A stretch of DNA of 64,000 bases from Ovis canadensis (GCF_042477335.2 NC_091245.1:118144501-118208500), one strand, 5' to 3'. Numbered from the stretch's first letter, positions 33,293 through 44,544 are shown. Notes: a model not told the origin generated them from the sequence alone. Numbers and translations: made by a program.

Positions 33293-33326
<34 letters not shown>

Positions 33327-33586
33327 AAGTCGCTTCAGTTGTGTCTGACTCTGTGCAACCCCATAGACGGCAGCCCATGAGGCTCCACCGTCCCTGGGAT
33401 TCTCCAGGCTAGAACACTGGAGTGGGTTGCCATTTCCTTCTCCATTGCATGAAAGTGAAAAGTGAAAGTGAAGTCGCTCAGTCGTGTCCAACTCTTAGCG
33501 ACCTCATAGACTGCAGCCCACCAGGCTCCTCTGCCCATGGGATTTTCCAGGCAAGAGTACTGGAGTGGGGTGCCATTGCCTTACGC
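33280..33586 (-). mobile_element. Dimeric Bov-tA-type SINE with interrupted CTG tail
   Basis: The reversed tail at 33280-33324 is fifteen triplets: four CTG, one CCG, ten CTG. Two reversed bodies with the same linker as the 32.3-kb copy follow. No target duplication was found by eye. Confidence 0.9.
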
Positions 33587-33644
33587 AGTGTTAAAAGAAC
33601 TGGTTAAAAGAAAACATTCCAGCCTTTTAATCCAGGTGTATTGT

Positions 33645-33780
33645 GTCCTGGGGAGAAGGAAATGGCAGCCCCCCCAGTACTCTTGCCTGGGAAATCCCAT
33701 GAACAGAGGAGCCTGGTGGGCTATAGTTCATGGAGTCACAAAAGACTTGGACATGACTTAGCAACTAAACAGCAACAACA
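33645..33780 (+). mobile_element. Bov-tA SINE, head-less
   Basis: Body only, from 'gagaaggaaatggcagcccc' to 'ttagcaactaaacagcaaca'. Confidence 0.85.
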
Positions 33781-34800
33781 AGAGTGTCTTGGGTGCAATA
33801 AAAGCATTTCCTAAGATGTGTGCTTAATGCCCTCTGTGGGACATCTCCTTTAGTCTGTCTTCAAACCCTCTCCCCTGACTGCTGCAACCAGCTTCTTGTA
33901 GGTCTGACTGGATGGTCCTTACCTCCAACCCTCACCTCTCACCTTCTACCTCCTTCTCTGTTGATGCTGGATACCTCCCTGGAACTCCAACCCATATAAC
34001 CCAGAAATGCAAGAGAGTTAATATTCCAAGGGCAAAACTTGGACCAATGATAGACAGGAGCCAGTGGGTAAATGTTCCCCCTTTATTCTCCATGTGGCTG
34101 GTCTTGAAATGTACTTCTGAGGGCTTCACTGACTGCCTAGTTGGATCAAGCAAGCAGTCACCTGGGTTGGTGACCAGCTCCCTCCTCCCATGCTCTGCTC
34201 TGCCTGAGTATTCTTATTTTTAGAAACCTTTTTTTTTTTTGGTTTAGAAAATTAAGTTCCTAAGCAATTTGTGTTCTAATTCTGCAACTGAACTCCCTCT
34301 GCTTAAGATCATGTACATATAGGAAGGCCACAGATCTTGAGAATGTTAGAGAAAACTAATCTCTCTCCTATTTGTAAAAGTAGGAGAATGGAGGAATCTA
34401 ATAATCTCTTTCTCTTAATCTTCCTAAGGAGCTGAGATCCGAGAATGTGTGGTTTTTCTTAGTTCTGAGAACACCCAACATTTGAACACTGGGCCTGTCG
34501 TGTCACGGATCTGATGAGGGGAGGGGTCCCCCACTGTAAACCTATTTGCTCAATAAAATATAGAAGAAAGGGCCCTGGACTCAGTTACAAGATTCCTGAC
34601 TTCATGACGTGACAATGAGTGAGCAATGTAACTTCCCTGAGCATCTCTTCTCATGTATGAAGTGACACAGGCTGTCAAAAGGATGGAATGAGATGATCCA
34701 TGTGAACACTGTCAAGGGCTATAAACCTGCAAGGGGGAGACTTCGTGATAACCTCTTGTGCCCAAGACAGGATGATGCGCCCAGATAAGAGGCACTTTGG
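33781..34800. other. Unrecognised sequence
   Basis: A short T-run lies near 34229-34240. No gene or clear repeat recognised. Confidence 0.45.
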
Positions 34801-34804
34801 AGGG

Positions 34805-35540
34805 TATGGAAGGCTGAAAAGTGGCCCCAAATACAGCCTCATCCTAAATACCTGGAACATATAAATGCTACCATATATGGCAAAAGAGCCTTTGTTTAAG
34901 TTCATGACCTTGAGATGGGGAGATTATCCTGCATAACCAGGTGGATCCTAAATGTTATCCCAAGGTCTTTACTTATAAGGGAGCAAAGGGAAACTTGACT
35001 ATCTACGTAAGAGATGTGACAATGGAAGTCATGGATTGGAGTGATGTGATGAGCCAAGGAGTGCCAAGGAATGAGTGCAGCCTCTAAAAGGTGGAATGAG
35101 GCATTCTCTCCTGGAGCCGCCTGGGAGAAACCATCCCTGCTGACACCTTAATTTCAGTCCTAGAAGACTCAGTGCAGACTTCTGACTGCCAGAACTGCTA
35201 GAGAATAAACTTGCATAGTTTCAAGCCACTAAGTTTGTGATCAGTTGTTTGGGTTGTTTTTTTTTTTTTTAATGTATAAATTTATTTACTTGGCTGCATC
35301 AGGTCTTAATTTGTGGCGGTCAGGATCTTCAGCGTATCATATGAGATCTTTCATTGTGGCACACACGTTCTGTAATGTGGCACATGGGTTCATTTGCCCT
35401 GCAGCTTGTGGAATCTTAGTTCCCTAACCAGGGATTGAACCTGTGTCTCCTGCATTGCAAGGCAATTCTTAATCACTGGGCCACCAGGGATGTCCCTGTG
35501 ATCGAGTGTTACAGAAGCAACAGGAAACCGATGCAAGTGC
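34805..35540 (+). mobile_element. MaLR-like LTR split by a CHR SINE
   Basis: The order 'aaggctgaaaagtggcccca', 'ctaccatatatggcaaaaga', 'gagatggggagattatcctg', 'ctggagccgcctgggagaaa' and 'ttcaagccactaagtttgtg' is LTR-like. The end ('tgttacagaagcaacaggaa') lies beyond the SINE, at 35498-35540. Confidence 0.6.
35256..35497 (-). mobile_element. CHR-type SINE
   Basis: Reversed A/T-rich tail, then 'ggctgcatcaggtcttaatt', 'agttccctaaccagggattg' and reversed head 'actgggccaccagggatgtc'. 'gtgatcagttgt' before and 'gtgatcgagtgt' after suggest a target duplication. Confidence 0.8.
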
Positions 35541-35964
35541 TTGCAGTCTGATTCCAGTTCCTACTGCTGCTTTCCTGCCAAAATGAGATACCCTACTCTC
35601 ACGTACCTTCCAAACATGGAGCTCATGTCATGCTTCCAAGCACACTTTTCTGGATATTCTATGGTTTTTCTAAGAAAAGTCATTATTCCATTTAATGCTA
35701 ACATTGCATACAAGAATCCAGTCCAGTTTCTCTCAGTTAAAAGGAATTCACAACAGGTGTAAAGAGGAGACAGTTACGAAAAACTCCAAAGTCCTGCCTG
35801 TAATACAGGTGGCTGGACCAATCATCCAGCCAATTAACCATCCATTTGTCAACAACTCTGTGAGCAGTTATATGTGTAGATGCACCAAGCAAGTTAATAA
35901 AAGATAGCACAACTTTCCTGAAGAAGGAAATGGTGTGAGGGGTTGTGAGTCAACAGTAAAAATA
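35541..35964. other. Unrecognised sequence
   Basis: Nothing recognised. Confidence 0.4.
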
Positions 35965-36310
35965 TAGTGAAAAGAAGTCTTGCCTCTAACCAGTTATGTG
36001 GTTTTAGCAAGTTACACCCACTCCAGTGCTCTTGCCTGGAAAACCCCATGGATGGAGGAGCCTGGAAGGCTGCAGTCCATGGGGTCACTAAGACTTGGAC
36101 ACGACTGAGCGACTTCACTTTCACTTTCCACTTTCATGCATTGGAGAAGGAAATGGCAACCCACTCCAGTAGTCTTGCCTGGATTGGCAAGGGACGGGGG
36201 AGCCTGGTGGGCTGCCGTCTATGGGGTCGCACAGAGTCGAACACAGCTGAAGTGACTTAGCAGCAGCAGCAGCAACAAGTTACAACCTCTCTGGATTTTT
36301 GTTTCTTCCT
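35965..36310 (-). mobile_element. MIR split by a dimeric SINE
   Basis: 'gcctctaaccagttatgtgg' and 'ttttagcaagttac' are continued after the SINE by 'aacctctctggatttttgtt', matching MIR in reverse orientation. Confidence 0.55.
36008..36284 (+). mobile_element. Dimeric Bov-tA-type SINE with (AGC)n tail
   Basis: Direct repeat caagttaca at 36008-36016 and 36276-36284. Two bodies plus linker, ending 'ttagcagcagcagcagcaa'. Confidence 0.88.
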
Positions 36311-36619
36311 TTTTTGAGAGTAGAGTTTACACTGTAGATGGTGTTTGTGCTTTTTAAGTGCCTTGCTTGCTATGTGAACTTCCCTAAATACCCACAGTTC
36401 AGCTCAGTTAGGTTCAGTCTCTCAGTCGTGTCCGACTCTTTGCAACCCCATGGTTGCAGCACGCCAGGCCTCCCTGTCCATCACCATCTCCCGGAGTTAA
36501 CTCAGACTCATGTTCATCGAGTCTGTGATGCCATCCAGCCATCTCATCCTCGGTTGTCCGCTTCTCCTCCTGCCCCCAATCCCTCCCAGAATCAGAGTCT
36601 TTTCCAATGAGTCAACTCT

Positions 36620-37807
36620 TCACATGAGGTGGCCAAAGTACTGGAGCTTCAGCTTTAGCATCATTCCTTCCAAAGAAATCCCAGGGTTGATCTCCTTCAG
36701 AAGGGACTGGTTCGATCTTCTTGCAGTCCAAGGGACTCTCAAGAGTCTTCTCCAACACCACAGTTCAAAAGCATCAATTCTTCGGCGCTCAGCCTTCTTC
36801 ACAGTCCAACTCTCACATCCATACATGACTACAGGAAAAACCATAACCTTGACTAGACGGACCTTAGTCGGCAAAGTAATGTCTCTGCTTTTGAATATAC
36901 TATCAAGGTTGGTCATAACTTTTCTTCCAAGGAGCAAGCGTCTTTTAATTTCATGTCTGCAGTCACCATCTGCAGTGATTTTGGAGCCCCCCAAAATAAA
37001 GTCTGACACTGTTTCCACTCTTTCCCCATCTATTTCCCATGAAGTAATGGGACCAGATGCCATGACCTTCGTTTTCTGAATGTTGAGCTTTAAGCCAACT
37101 TTTTCACTCTCCTCTTTCACTTTCATCAAGAGGCTTTTTAGTTCCTCTTCACTTTCTGCCATAAGGGTGGTGTCATCTGCATATCTGAGGTTATTGATAT
37201 TTCTCCCAGCAATCTTGATTCAGCTTGTGTTTCTTCCAGTCCAGCGTTTCTCATGATGTACTCTGCTTAGAAGTTAAATAAGCAGGGTGACAATATACAG
37301 CCTTGACGTACTCCTTTTCCTATTTGGAACCAGTCTGTGGTTCCATGTCCAGTTCTAACTGTTGCTTCCTGACCTGCATACAGATTTCTCAAGAGGCAGG
37401 TCAGGTGGTCTGATATTCCCATCTCTTTCAGAATTTTCCACAGTTTATTGTGATCCACACAATCGAAGGCTTTGGTATAGTCAATAAAGCAGAAATAGAT
37501 GTTTTTCTGGAACTCTTGCTTTTTCCATGATCCAGCAGATGTTGGCAATTTGATCTCTGGTTCCTCTGCCTTTTCTAAAACCAGCTTGAACATCAAGTAG
37601 TTCACGGTTCACATATTGCTGAAGCCTGGCTTGGAGAATTTTGAGCATTACTTTACTAGCATGTGAGATGAGTGCAACTGTGCGGTAGTTTGAACATTCT
37701 TTGGCATTGCCTTTCTTTGGGATTGAAATGAACACTGACCTTTTCCAGTCCTGTGGCCACTGCTGAGTTTTCCAAATTTGCTGGCATATTGAGTGCAGCA
37801 CTTTCAC
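36620..37807 (-). pseudogene. BovB reverse transcriptase remnant (3' piece)
   Basis: The RT lies in three frames: 37481-37807 (VFISIPKKGNAKECSNYR fingers), 37267-37605 (FIDYTKAFDCVDHNK with the motif A aspartates, then RQGCILSPCLF) and 36620-37162 (thumb and C-terminal, YGCESWTVKKAERRRID). Single-base losses, one near 37220, separate them, and the YADD box falls in the disrupted interval 37163-37266. The protein would act on BovB RNA at the nicked target; this copy cannot make it intact. Confidence 0.85.
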
Positions 37808-37846
37808 AGCAACATCTTTCAGGATTTGAAAGAGCTCAACTGGAAT

Positions 37847-38172
37847 TCAATCACCTCCACTAGCTTTGTTCATAGTGATGCTTTCTAAGGCCCACTTAAC
37901 TTCACATTCCAAGATGTCTGGCTCTAGATGAGTGATCATATCATCATGATTTTCCGGGTCATGAAGATCTTTTTTGTACAGTTCTTCCGTGTATTCTTTC
38001 CACCTCTTCTTAATATCTTCTGCTTCTGTTAGGTCCATACCATTTCTGTCCTTTATCGAGCCCATCGTTGTATGAAATGTTCCCTTGGTATCTCTAATTT
38101 TCTTGACGAGATCTCTAGTCTTCCCCATTCTGTTGTTTTCCTCTATTGCTTTGCATTGATCGCTGAAGAAGG
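37847..38172 (-). pseudogene. BovB linker region between endonuclease and RT
   Basis: A lysine- and glutamate-rich frame (KAIEENNRMGKTRDLVKKIR visible) matches the segment between the endonuclease and RT domains. It starts at the inversion breakpoint, so its upstream neighbour sits at about 40136 on the other strand. The start codon called for this frame comes from the junction and is not a real start. Confidence 0.8.
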
Positions 38173-38742
38173 CGAGCTGGGGCACTTAAGCGCAAGCCGC
38201 TGCAAGCACTTAAGCGCACTTAAGCACAGCCGAGAGGAGCTACCCTGCGTCCGAGGTCAGGGGTAGCGGCCTAGAGTGCCAGGCTGTGATGGCGCAGGAA
38301 TGGCCGAGAGGAGCTACCCCGCATCCGAGGCCAGTGGCGGCCCGGAGGAGATACCCTGCGTCCGAAGTCAGGGGCGGCCGGGAGAAGCCACCTCACACCC
38401 AAGGCCAGGGGCAGTGACCCTGAGGAGCCACCCACGCCTGAGGCCAGGGCCGGCGGCTGGGAGGAGCAACCCGAGGAGTGGTGGCTGCACAGGCACAGGA
38501 GGGCCTAGAGGAGCTATCCCACGTCGAAGGTAAGGAACAGCAGTGGTAAGGAGATACCCCTCATCCAAGGTAAGGAGCAGCGGCTATGCCTTGCTGGAGC
38601 AGCTGTGAAGAGATACCCCCAAGCCCAAAGTAAGAGAAACCCAAGTAAGATGGTAGGTGTTGCAAGAGGGCATCAGAGGGCAGACACACTGAAACCATAA
38701 TCACAGAAAACTAGTCAGTCTAATCACACTAGGACCACAGCC
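38173..38742 (+). promoter_or_regulatory. BovB 5' UTR with degenerate GC-rich monomers (probable internal promoter)
   Basis: About eight or nine degenerate units resembling 'gaggagctaccc...gtccgaggtcaggg' recur from 38230 to about 38635, spaced 25-65 bp. The block is CpG-bearing and far more GC-rich than its surroundings. Its position before the ORF fits an element promoter. The first 50 bp contain 'gcacttaagc' three times. Promoter activity is inferred from position only. Confidence 0.6.
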
Positions 38743-39962
38743 TTGTCTAACTCAATGAAACCAAGCCATGCCTGCAGGGCAAACCAAGACGGGCGGGTCA
38801 TGGTGGAGAGGTCTGACAGAATGTGGTCCACTGGAGCAGGGAATGGCAAGCCACTTCAGTATTCTTGCCTTGAGAACCCCATGAACAGTATGAAAAGGCA
38901 AAATAATAGGATACTGAAAGAGGAACTTCCCTGCTCAGTAGGTGCCCAATATGCTACTGGAGATCAGTGGAGAAATAACTCCAGAAAGAATGAAGGGGTG
39001 GAGCCAAAGCAAAAACAATACCCAGCTGTGGATGTGACTGGTGATAGAAGCAAGATCCGATGCTGTAAAGAGCAATATTGCATAGGAACCTGGAATGTCA
39101 GGTCCATGAATCAAGGCAAATTGGAAGTGGTCAAACAAGAGATGGCAAGGGTGAACGTGGACATTCTAGGAATCAGCGAACTAAAATGGACTGGAATGGG
39201 TGAATTTAACTCAGATGACCATTATATCTACTACTGCGGGCAGGAATCCCTCAGAAGAAATGGAGTAACCATCATGGTCAACAAAAGAGTCCGAAATGCA
39301 GTACTTGGATGCAATCTCAAAAACAACAGAATGATCTCTGTTCGTTTCCAAAGCAAACCATTCAATATCACAGTAATCCAAGTCCATGCCCCAACCGGTA
39401 ATGCTGAAGAAGCTGAAGTTGAATGGTTTTATGAAGACCTACAAGACCTTTTAGAACTAACACCCAAACAAGATGTCCTTTTCATTATAGGGGACTGGAA
39501 TGCAAAAGTAGGAAGTCAAGAAACACCTGGTGTAACAAGCAAATTTGGCCTTGGAATGCAGAACGAAGCAGGGCAAAGACTAATAGAGTTTTGCCAAGAA
39601 AATGCACTGAACATAGCAAACACCGTCTTCCAACAACACAAGAGAAGACTCTACACATGGACATCACCAGATGGTCAACACCGAAATCAGATTGATTATA
39701 TTCTTTGCAGCCAACGATGGAGACGTTCTATACAGTCAACAAAAACAAGCCAGGAGCTGACTGTGGCTCAGATCATGAACTCCTTATTACCAAATTCAGA
39801 CTCAAATTGATGAAAGTAGGAAAAACCACTAGACCATTCAGGTATGACCTAAATCAAATCCCTTATGATTATACAGTGGAAGTGAGAAATAGATTTAAGG
39901 GCCTAGATCTGATAGATAGAGTGCCTGATGAACTATGGAATGAGATTCGTGACATTGTATAG
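38743..39962 (+). pseudogene. BovB ORF N-terminal part with APE-type endonuclease
   Basis: The first frame (38743-39810, 355 codons) contains nearly the whole APE-like endonuclease: GTWNVRSM (about 115-122), the catalytic Glu in ISELKW (146), VHAPT (214-218), GDWNAKVG (250-257), TWTSPDG (305-311) and QIDYI (316-320). A single-base loss near 39750 shifts the rest; the terminal SDH box (residues 22-24) and linker continue in the frame 39705-39962. This enzyme nicks target DNA to expose the priming end. It is the best preserved endonuclease copy in the window, but frameshifted and physically cut off from its RT by the inversion. Confidence 0.9.
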
Positions 39963-40180
39963 GAGACAGGGATCAAGACCATCCCCATGGAAAAGAAATG
40001 CAAAAAAGCAAAATGGCTGTCTGGGGAGGCCTTACAAATAGCTGTGAAGAGAAGAGAGGCGAAAAGCAAAGGAGAAAAGGTAAGATATAAGCATTGAATG
40101 CAGAGTTCCAAAGAATAGCAAGAAGAGATAAGAAAGCCTTCTTCAGCGATCAATGCAAAGAAATAGAGGAAATACCCACA

Positions 40181-40511
40181 ACAACACTATAAATGAAGTA
40201 CTGCTATTTCCATTTCAGTGTGAAGAGCCAAGGCCTGCGTTCACTGCACCTGCCAATGTCAATATCATTCTGAATGTAGACCCCACGCTCCTCTCACTGC
40301 ATCACAACCCAGAACCATACTCAGCCTTCAACCTTCTCCTCACCTTACATTCATAGTTCTCCCTGCCTTTGCCCAAGGAGTTTGTTCCCTGTATTTAAAA
40401 TGCACTAGCTAATCTTTGCTTATTGAGAGTCATCACTGAAGATGCAGTTGAAATACCATCCTCTCACTTGAAATTAATTCTCCCTTTGGCACATCCCATA
40501 AAAACTTGTAT
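40181..40511. other. Unrecognised sequence
   Basis: Nothing recognised over about 330 bp. Confidence 0.4.
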
Positions 40512-41035
40512 GACATGTGTGACAACATAGATGGACCTGGAGGGCATTGTGCTAAGTGAAATAAGTCAGAGGGAGAAAAACATATGATCTCATTAATATG
40601 TGGAATTAAGCAACAAACATAACCACAAACCAAGCTCATAGATAGAGAACATATCGGCGGTTGTCAAAAGTGGGGAGTAGGGGTGGGAGAAATGGGTGAA
40701 GGCTGTCCAAAGGTATAGACTTCTAGTTATAAAATCATTAAGGTGGAGGGATGTGATGTACAGCATGTTGATTATAGTTAATAATACTATGTTGCATATT
40801 TGAAAGCTGCTAAGAGAGTAGATCTTAAAAGTCTTCATCGCAAGAAAAAAAATTGTAACTATATGTGGTGATTGTAGTTAGGACAGTCCCCTGGTGGTCC
40901 AGTGGTGGTCCAGGAGGTTAGCTAGACTTACTGTGATGACCACTCTGCACTATCTACAAGTACTGAATCATTATGTTGTACCCCTGACACTCATTTAATG
41001 TTGTATGTCAACAATATTCCAAATTTTAAAAAGCA
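40512..41035 (+). mobile_element. L1 3' UTR remnant
   Basis: 'acaacatagatggacctgga', 'gtgctaagtgaaataagtca', 'gttaataatactatgttgca' and 'tgttgtacccctgacactca' are in L1 order. A CHR-SINE head fragment sits inside at about 40884-40920 ('gtcccctggtggtccagtgg'). Confidence 0.75.
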
Positions 41036-41228
41036 TATCAACATTCTCCATTTTGTGCCCTTTATGAACAAAAACAATGTCAGAGACTTGTTCACCACTG
41101 GAAGTCTGAAAACCTAAAATGTGGTTGGTATTTTATAAGGATGGCTTTACTCCTAAAAGTGAGACAAGGCCAGCATTTTGACAAGGGATAGCGTCTGGAA
41201 GGTGGGAATGAACATGCATGCATACATG

Positions 41229-41441
41229 CTAAAGTTACTTTAATAGTGTCCGACTGTTTGCGACCTTATAGGCTGCAGCCCACCAGGCTCCTCTGTCCAT
41301 AGGATTCTCCAGGCAGGGATATCGGAGTGGACTGCCATACCCTCCTCCAAAGGATCTTCCTGACCGAGGGATCAAACCCACGTCTCCTGTGGTTCCTGTA
41401 TTACAGGTGGATTCTTTATAGCTGAGCGGACGGGAAAGCCT
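41229..41441 (-). mobile_element. Bov-tA SINE
   Basis: Minus-strand body and reversed head, diverged ('gaccgagggatcaaacccac' is the B-box region). Has an extra 'gtggttcctgtattacag' in the head. Confidence 0.82.
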
Positions 41442-41534
41442 GAGAATGAGCACATTTACGAATAAAAAGAAATTATGTTAACTGGAACTCAAGGGAAGCC
41501 TCAGGAGAGCCATCTTGAGTTCTGACTCAATTAC

Positions 41535-42515
41535 TCCCAGACTCTTGGTGGAAATGTAGAATGGCACAGCCACTATGGAGAACAATTTTGAAATTCCTCA
41601 AAAACTTAAAAATAGAATTACCCATATGACTCAGCAGCCCCACTTCTGAGTAAATATCCAAAAGAATTAAAATTGGGATCTTCAAGAAATATCTGCACTC
41701 CCATGTTCATTGAGGCATTATTCACAATGGCCAAAATATGGAAGCAATGCAAATGTCCACCAACAATCAATAAAGAGAATGTGATATACATATACAGTGG
41801 AATATTACTCAGTCTCGGGACTCCCCTGGTGGTCTAGTGGTTAAGAATCCACCTTTCAGTGCAAGGCACTCAGGTTCAACCCCTGGTCAGGGAACAAAGA
41901 CCCCACGTTCCTCGGAGTACCGAAGCACACACGCCACAGTCAGAGAGTCGCTGGGCTGCAGCAAGAGATCCTGCATGTCACGGGTGAGATCTGATGCAGC
42001 CAAAGCAATACATGAAATATTATTCAGTCTTAAAAATAGAGTAAGGCTACAGTTTGCAACAATATGGATAAATCTGGAGGATATTATGCTCAGTAAAATA
42101 AGCCAGTCACAGAAGGACAAATACTACATGACTCCACTTATATATGAGTTATCTAAAATAGTCAGAAGTATAGAAGTATAAAACAGAAAGGTGGTTACCA
42201 GGGGAGGGGCTGTGGAGATTAAGGAGTTGTTCAGTGGATATAAAGCTAAAGTTATACAAGATGAACAAGTTCAACAATACAATGTGGTGCACCAAAAAGC
42301 ATTTTAAGATGATAAATCTCGTGTTGACTGTTCTTACAATACACACACACACACACACAGGTGCATAAAGAAACTATTGGAGGCGATAGATATGTTTACT
42401 ACTTTGATTCTCATGATGCTATGGTGGTGTATCAAAATTGCATACATTAAATATGTGTGGTTTTTGGTCTTCAGTTATACCTCAATAAAGTTGTAAAATA
42501 ATAAATGCTTTCTTT
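41535..42515 (+). mobile_element. L1 LINE 3' part
   Basis: Colinear L1 ORF2 C-terminal coding ('acccatatgactcagcagcc', 'gcaaatgtccaccaacaatc', 'gaggatattatgctcagtaa') and 3' UTR ending 'tatacctcaataaagttgta'. A CHR SINE interrupts the coding part. (AC)9 lies at 42341-42358. Confidence 0.82.
41816..42013 (+). mobile_element. CHR-type SINE nested in L1
   Basis: 'gggactcccctggtggtcta' head to 'atgcagccaaagcaatacat'. Target duplication: gaatattactcagtct (41800-41815) and gaaatattattcagtct (from 42014). The duplicated bases are L1 coding sequence. Confidence 0.85.
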
Positions 42516-42524
42516 TCATCTACA

Positions 42525-42775
42525 GAATTGAGAGTGAGAAGAAAACCACGAAACTGGAAGAATATTTTGCAACATATTTTATCCAGATTGCTAACAGCAC
42601 TCTACATATCAGTGCAAAACAATTTTAAGAAAGGATCAAAATCTCAGCTAGGCACTTCACAGATGACACAGGAATGGCTGGCACATCTGCGAAAATTATG
42701 CTTCAGCACATGAATAATCAGAGAAATGCAAGTGAAAATCACAACAAAAAACCTTTTCACTATTCGACAATTAAA
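42525..42775 (+). mobile_element. L1 ORF2 remnant
   Basis: 'ctggaagaatattttgcaac', 'agatgacacaggaatggctg' and 'aatcagagaaatgcaagtga' correspond to L1 ORF2 coding, upstream in the element relative to the preceding copy, so it is a separate or rearranged piece. Confidence 0.65.
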
Positions 42776-42907
42776 AAAATAATCTAGCATTCTGAATAAG
42801 GTAAATATAAATTGTGAAATGTAAATGTAAAATTTTGTTGGAAAGTACTTTTACTTTTCCAAATGGAATTCACAGGGGCTCCCTGCCTCCACTGAGAAGA
42901 AACAAAG

Positions 42908-42980
42908 ACATAGCGCTAAGTCGTGTCTGACTGCTGTAGCCTGCCAGGCTCCCCTGTCCATGGGATTCTCCAGGCTACTG
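42908..42980 (-). mobile_element. Bov-tA fragment
   Basis: 'ctaagtcgtgtctgactgct' to 'gggattctccaggcta': about 70 bp of body only. Confidence 0.75.
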
Positions 42981-43019
42981 AGAACTTCTGTCAAAGTAAA
43001 CTCCACGAAAAGAATGGTG

Positions 43020-43100
43020 GGTTTTTTCCTTCATTATATTCTCAGCCCCTATAGTGCCTGGCACTTAGCATATACTCATTAAATACTTGATGGAAGGAAG
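43020..43100 (+). mobile_element. L2 3' end fragment
   Basis: 'tgcctggcacttagcatata' and 'ctcattaaatacttgatgga' match the L2 terminus. Confidence 0.55.
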
Positions 43101-43309
43101 AAAAGCAAGGAAGGTCGGAAAGACGGAGTACAGATTACATTCCAGGAGTTTGCATTTTAGAGCCTTCAATCTCAAATCTAGTCTGTGGAGATGAAAGCCT
43201 GAGCCTAACTCCAGGCTCTAAACATTAGAATCTTAGGCAAATCAGTTAAGCAGGGGAATTCTTTTTCCCCAGGCCCCATGACAGGCAGCTGTGCTTATGC
43301 TTGGAGCTG

Positions 43310-43563
43310 GTGCACGGGGATGATCCAGAGAGACGATATGGGGCAGGAGGTGGGAGGGGGGTTCAGGATGGGGAACTCATGTACATCCGTGGCTGATTCA
43401 TGTCATTGTATGGCAAAACCAATACAGTATTGTAAAGCAAAATAAAGTAAAAATAAAATTTTTAAAAAATAAATAAAGATATTAAAATTTAAAAAATAAA
43501 AAACTAAAAAGTAAAATAATAATAATAATAATAATAAATTGCAAAAAAAAAAGAAAGAAAGAA
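43310..43563 (+). mobile_element. Young L1, strongly 5'-truncated, complex A/T-rich tail
   Basis: 'gttcaggatggggaactcat', 'ggctgattcatgtcattgta' and 'aaccaatacagtattgtaaa', then a long A-rich tail with (aat)7 near 43517-43537 and (aaag)n at the end. It is the same 3' end as the L1 nested in BovB at 9 kb. Confidence 0.85.
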
Positions 43564-44540
43564 AGTGGCTGATCATCTCCCGAAGCTTTATGCAAATATT
43601 CCTTGGTCCCCTGAATGCTTTTTCCCCAAGGTCTTGGACCTCCCTGTAAACATGTTTCTGGATCATTTACCGCCAGAGGCCTCTAGGACTGTAAACCCCT
43701 CCCCGCCTACTGACTGCTCTCTGCACCCCTTGAATGGCAGACAGAATCTTTCTCCTACAATCAAAGATAAGGATGCAGAAAGGGTGTTGACAATAAGCTT
43801 CACCTGCCTCACGGGATCGGGCACGTCCTGTATCGCTGAATGAGCATGAATGAAGACTGTGATGGAGCAAAGATACCTGCTTCCCCCGGGGGCAGAGTCA
43901 GGTCATGCTTGGGCTCAGGTCAAGAAATTGAGACGGCCCTGGGGGCTGGGGGAGGACTGCAATCCAAACCCATTGTTCACCTTAGGAGAAAGGCCTTCCC
44001 CAGTGCCACTCACTGACCCTCCCCAGCAACACCCTCTCTCCACAGTCTGAAAGGTTGGAGGTTTAGGAATGTCATCCCACCTGAGCTTAGCCACAGTAGC
44101 AGGCAGGTGGGTCACTCGACACACAGGGACAGGAAGGCGGCCCCTCCATCTGTACAGCAGAGGCCATGCCAGAAGATATGGGGCAGCTCTCCCAGGGCCA
44201 CAGCAAGCCGGAGGAGCCCACGTGCCCTCAGGAGGTCTGCCTGAGGCCAGCTACTAGGCAGACACTGCTGGAACACCAGCCCTGCCACCCCTCCCCACTA
44301 CCAGGTAGCACCCGTGCTGGGTCAGCACACGTACTTCAGACCCAAAGGGCCAGGAGCTGGAACAAGGCTCAGAGGCTTCTAGGATCCATGGGACTCACAT
44401 CAGATATAGTCCCCAGGAAGGTGGGGTGTAGAGGGTGGAGTCAGCGCTGACCAGGCTGACTGGTCAAAGAGTCAAAGAGAGACAGCAGGGAGGGATAATA
44501 GCAGAAAGAAGAATCAGATGGTAAGAGCCACATTTTCTTA
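43564..44540. other. Unrecognised GC-rich sequence
   Basis: Opposing 60-94-codon frames have no motifs. A splice-acceptor-like 'ccctctctccacag' occurs near 44031-44044, but no supporting exon frame or donor was identified. Confidence 0.4.
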
Positions 44541-44544
44541 CCTC

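Larger units (their letters stand above)
36386..40180 (-). mobile_element. BovB LINE with inverted 5' half and 11-bp target duplication
   Basis: The perfect direct repeat aaatacccaca at 36386-36396 and 40170-40180 bounds an insert of 3773 bp. The 3' part is on the minus strand (36397-38172) and the 5' part, including the GC-rich 5' UTR, is on the plus strand (38173-40169). The two parts meet in element coordinates with a 33-bp overlap (38140-38172 versus 40137-40169, one difference). The outer end is the internal breakpoint and the inner junction joins the element's 5' end to the breakpoint, which is the arrangement twin priming predicts. Confidence 0.92.

Noticed and set aside
44031..44050. 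Splice acceptor 'ccctctctccacag' as an exon start
   Set aside because: No supported reading frame, donor or conserved peptide follows; pyrimidine-AG matches like this are common in C-rich DNA.
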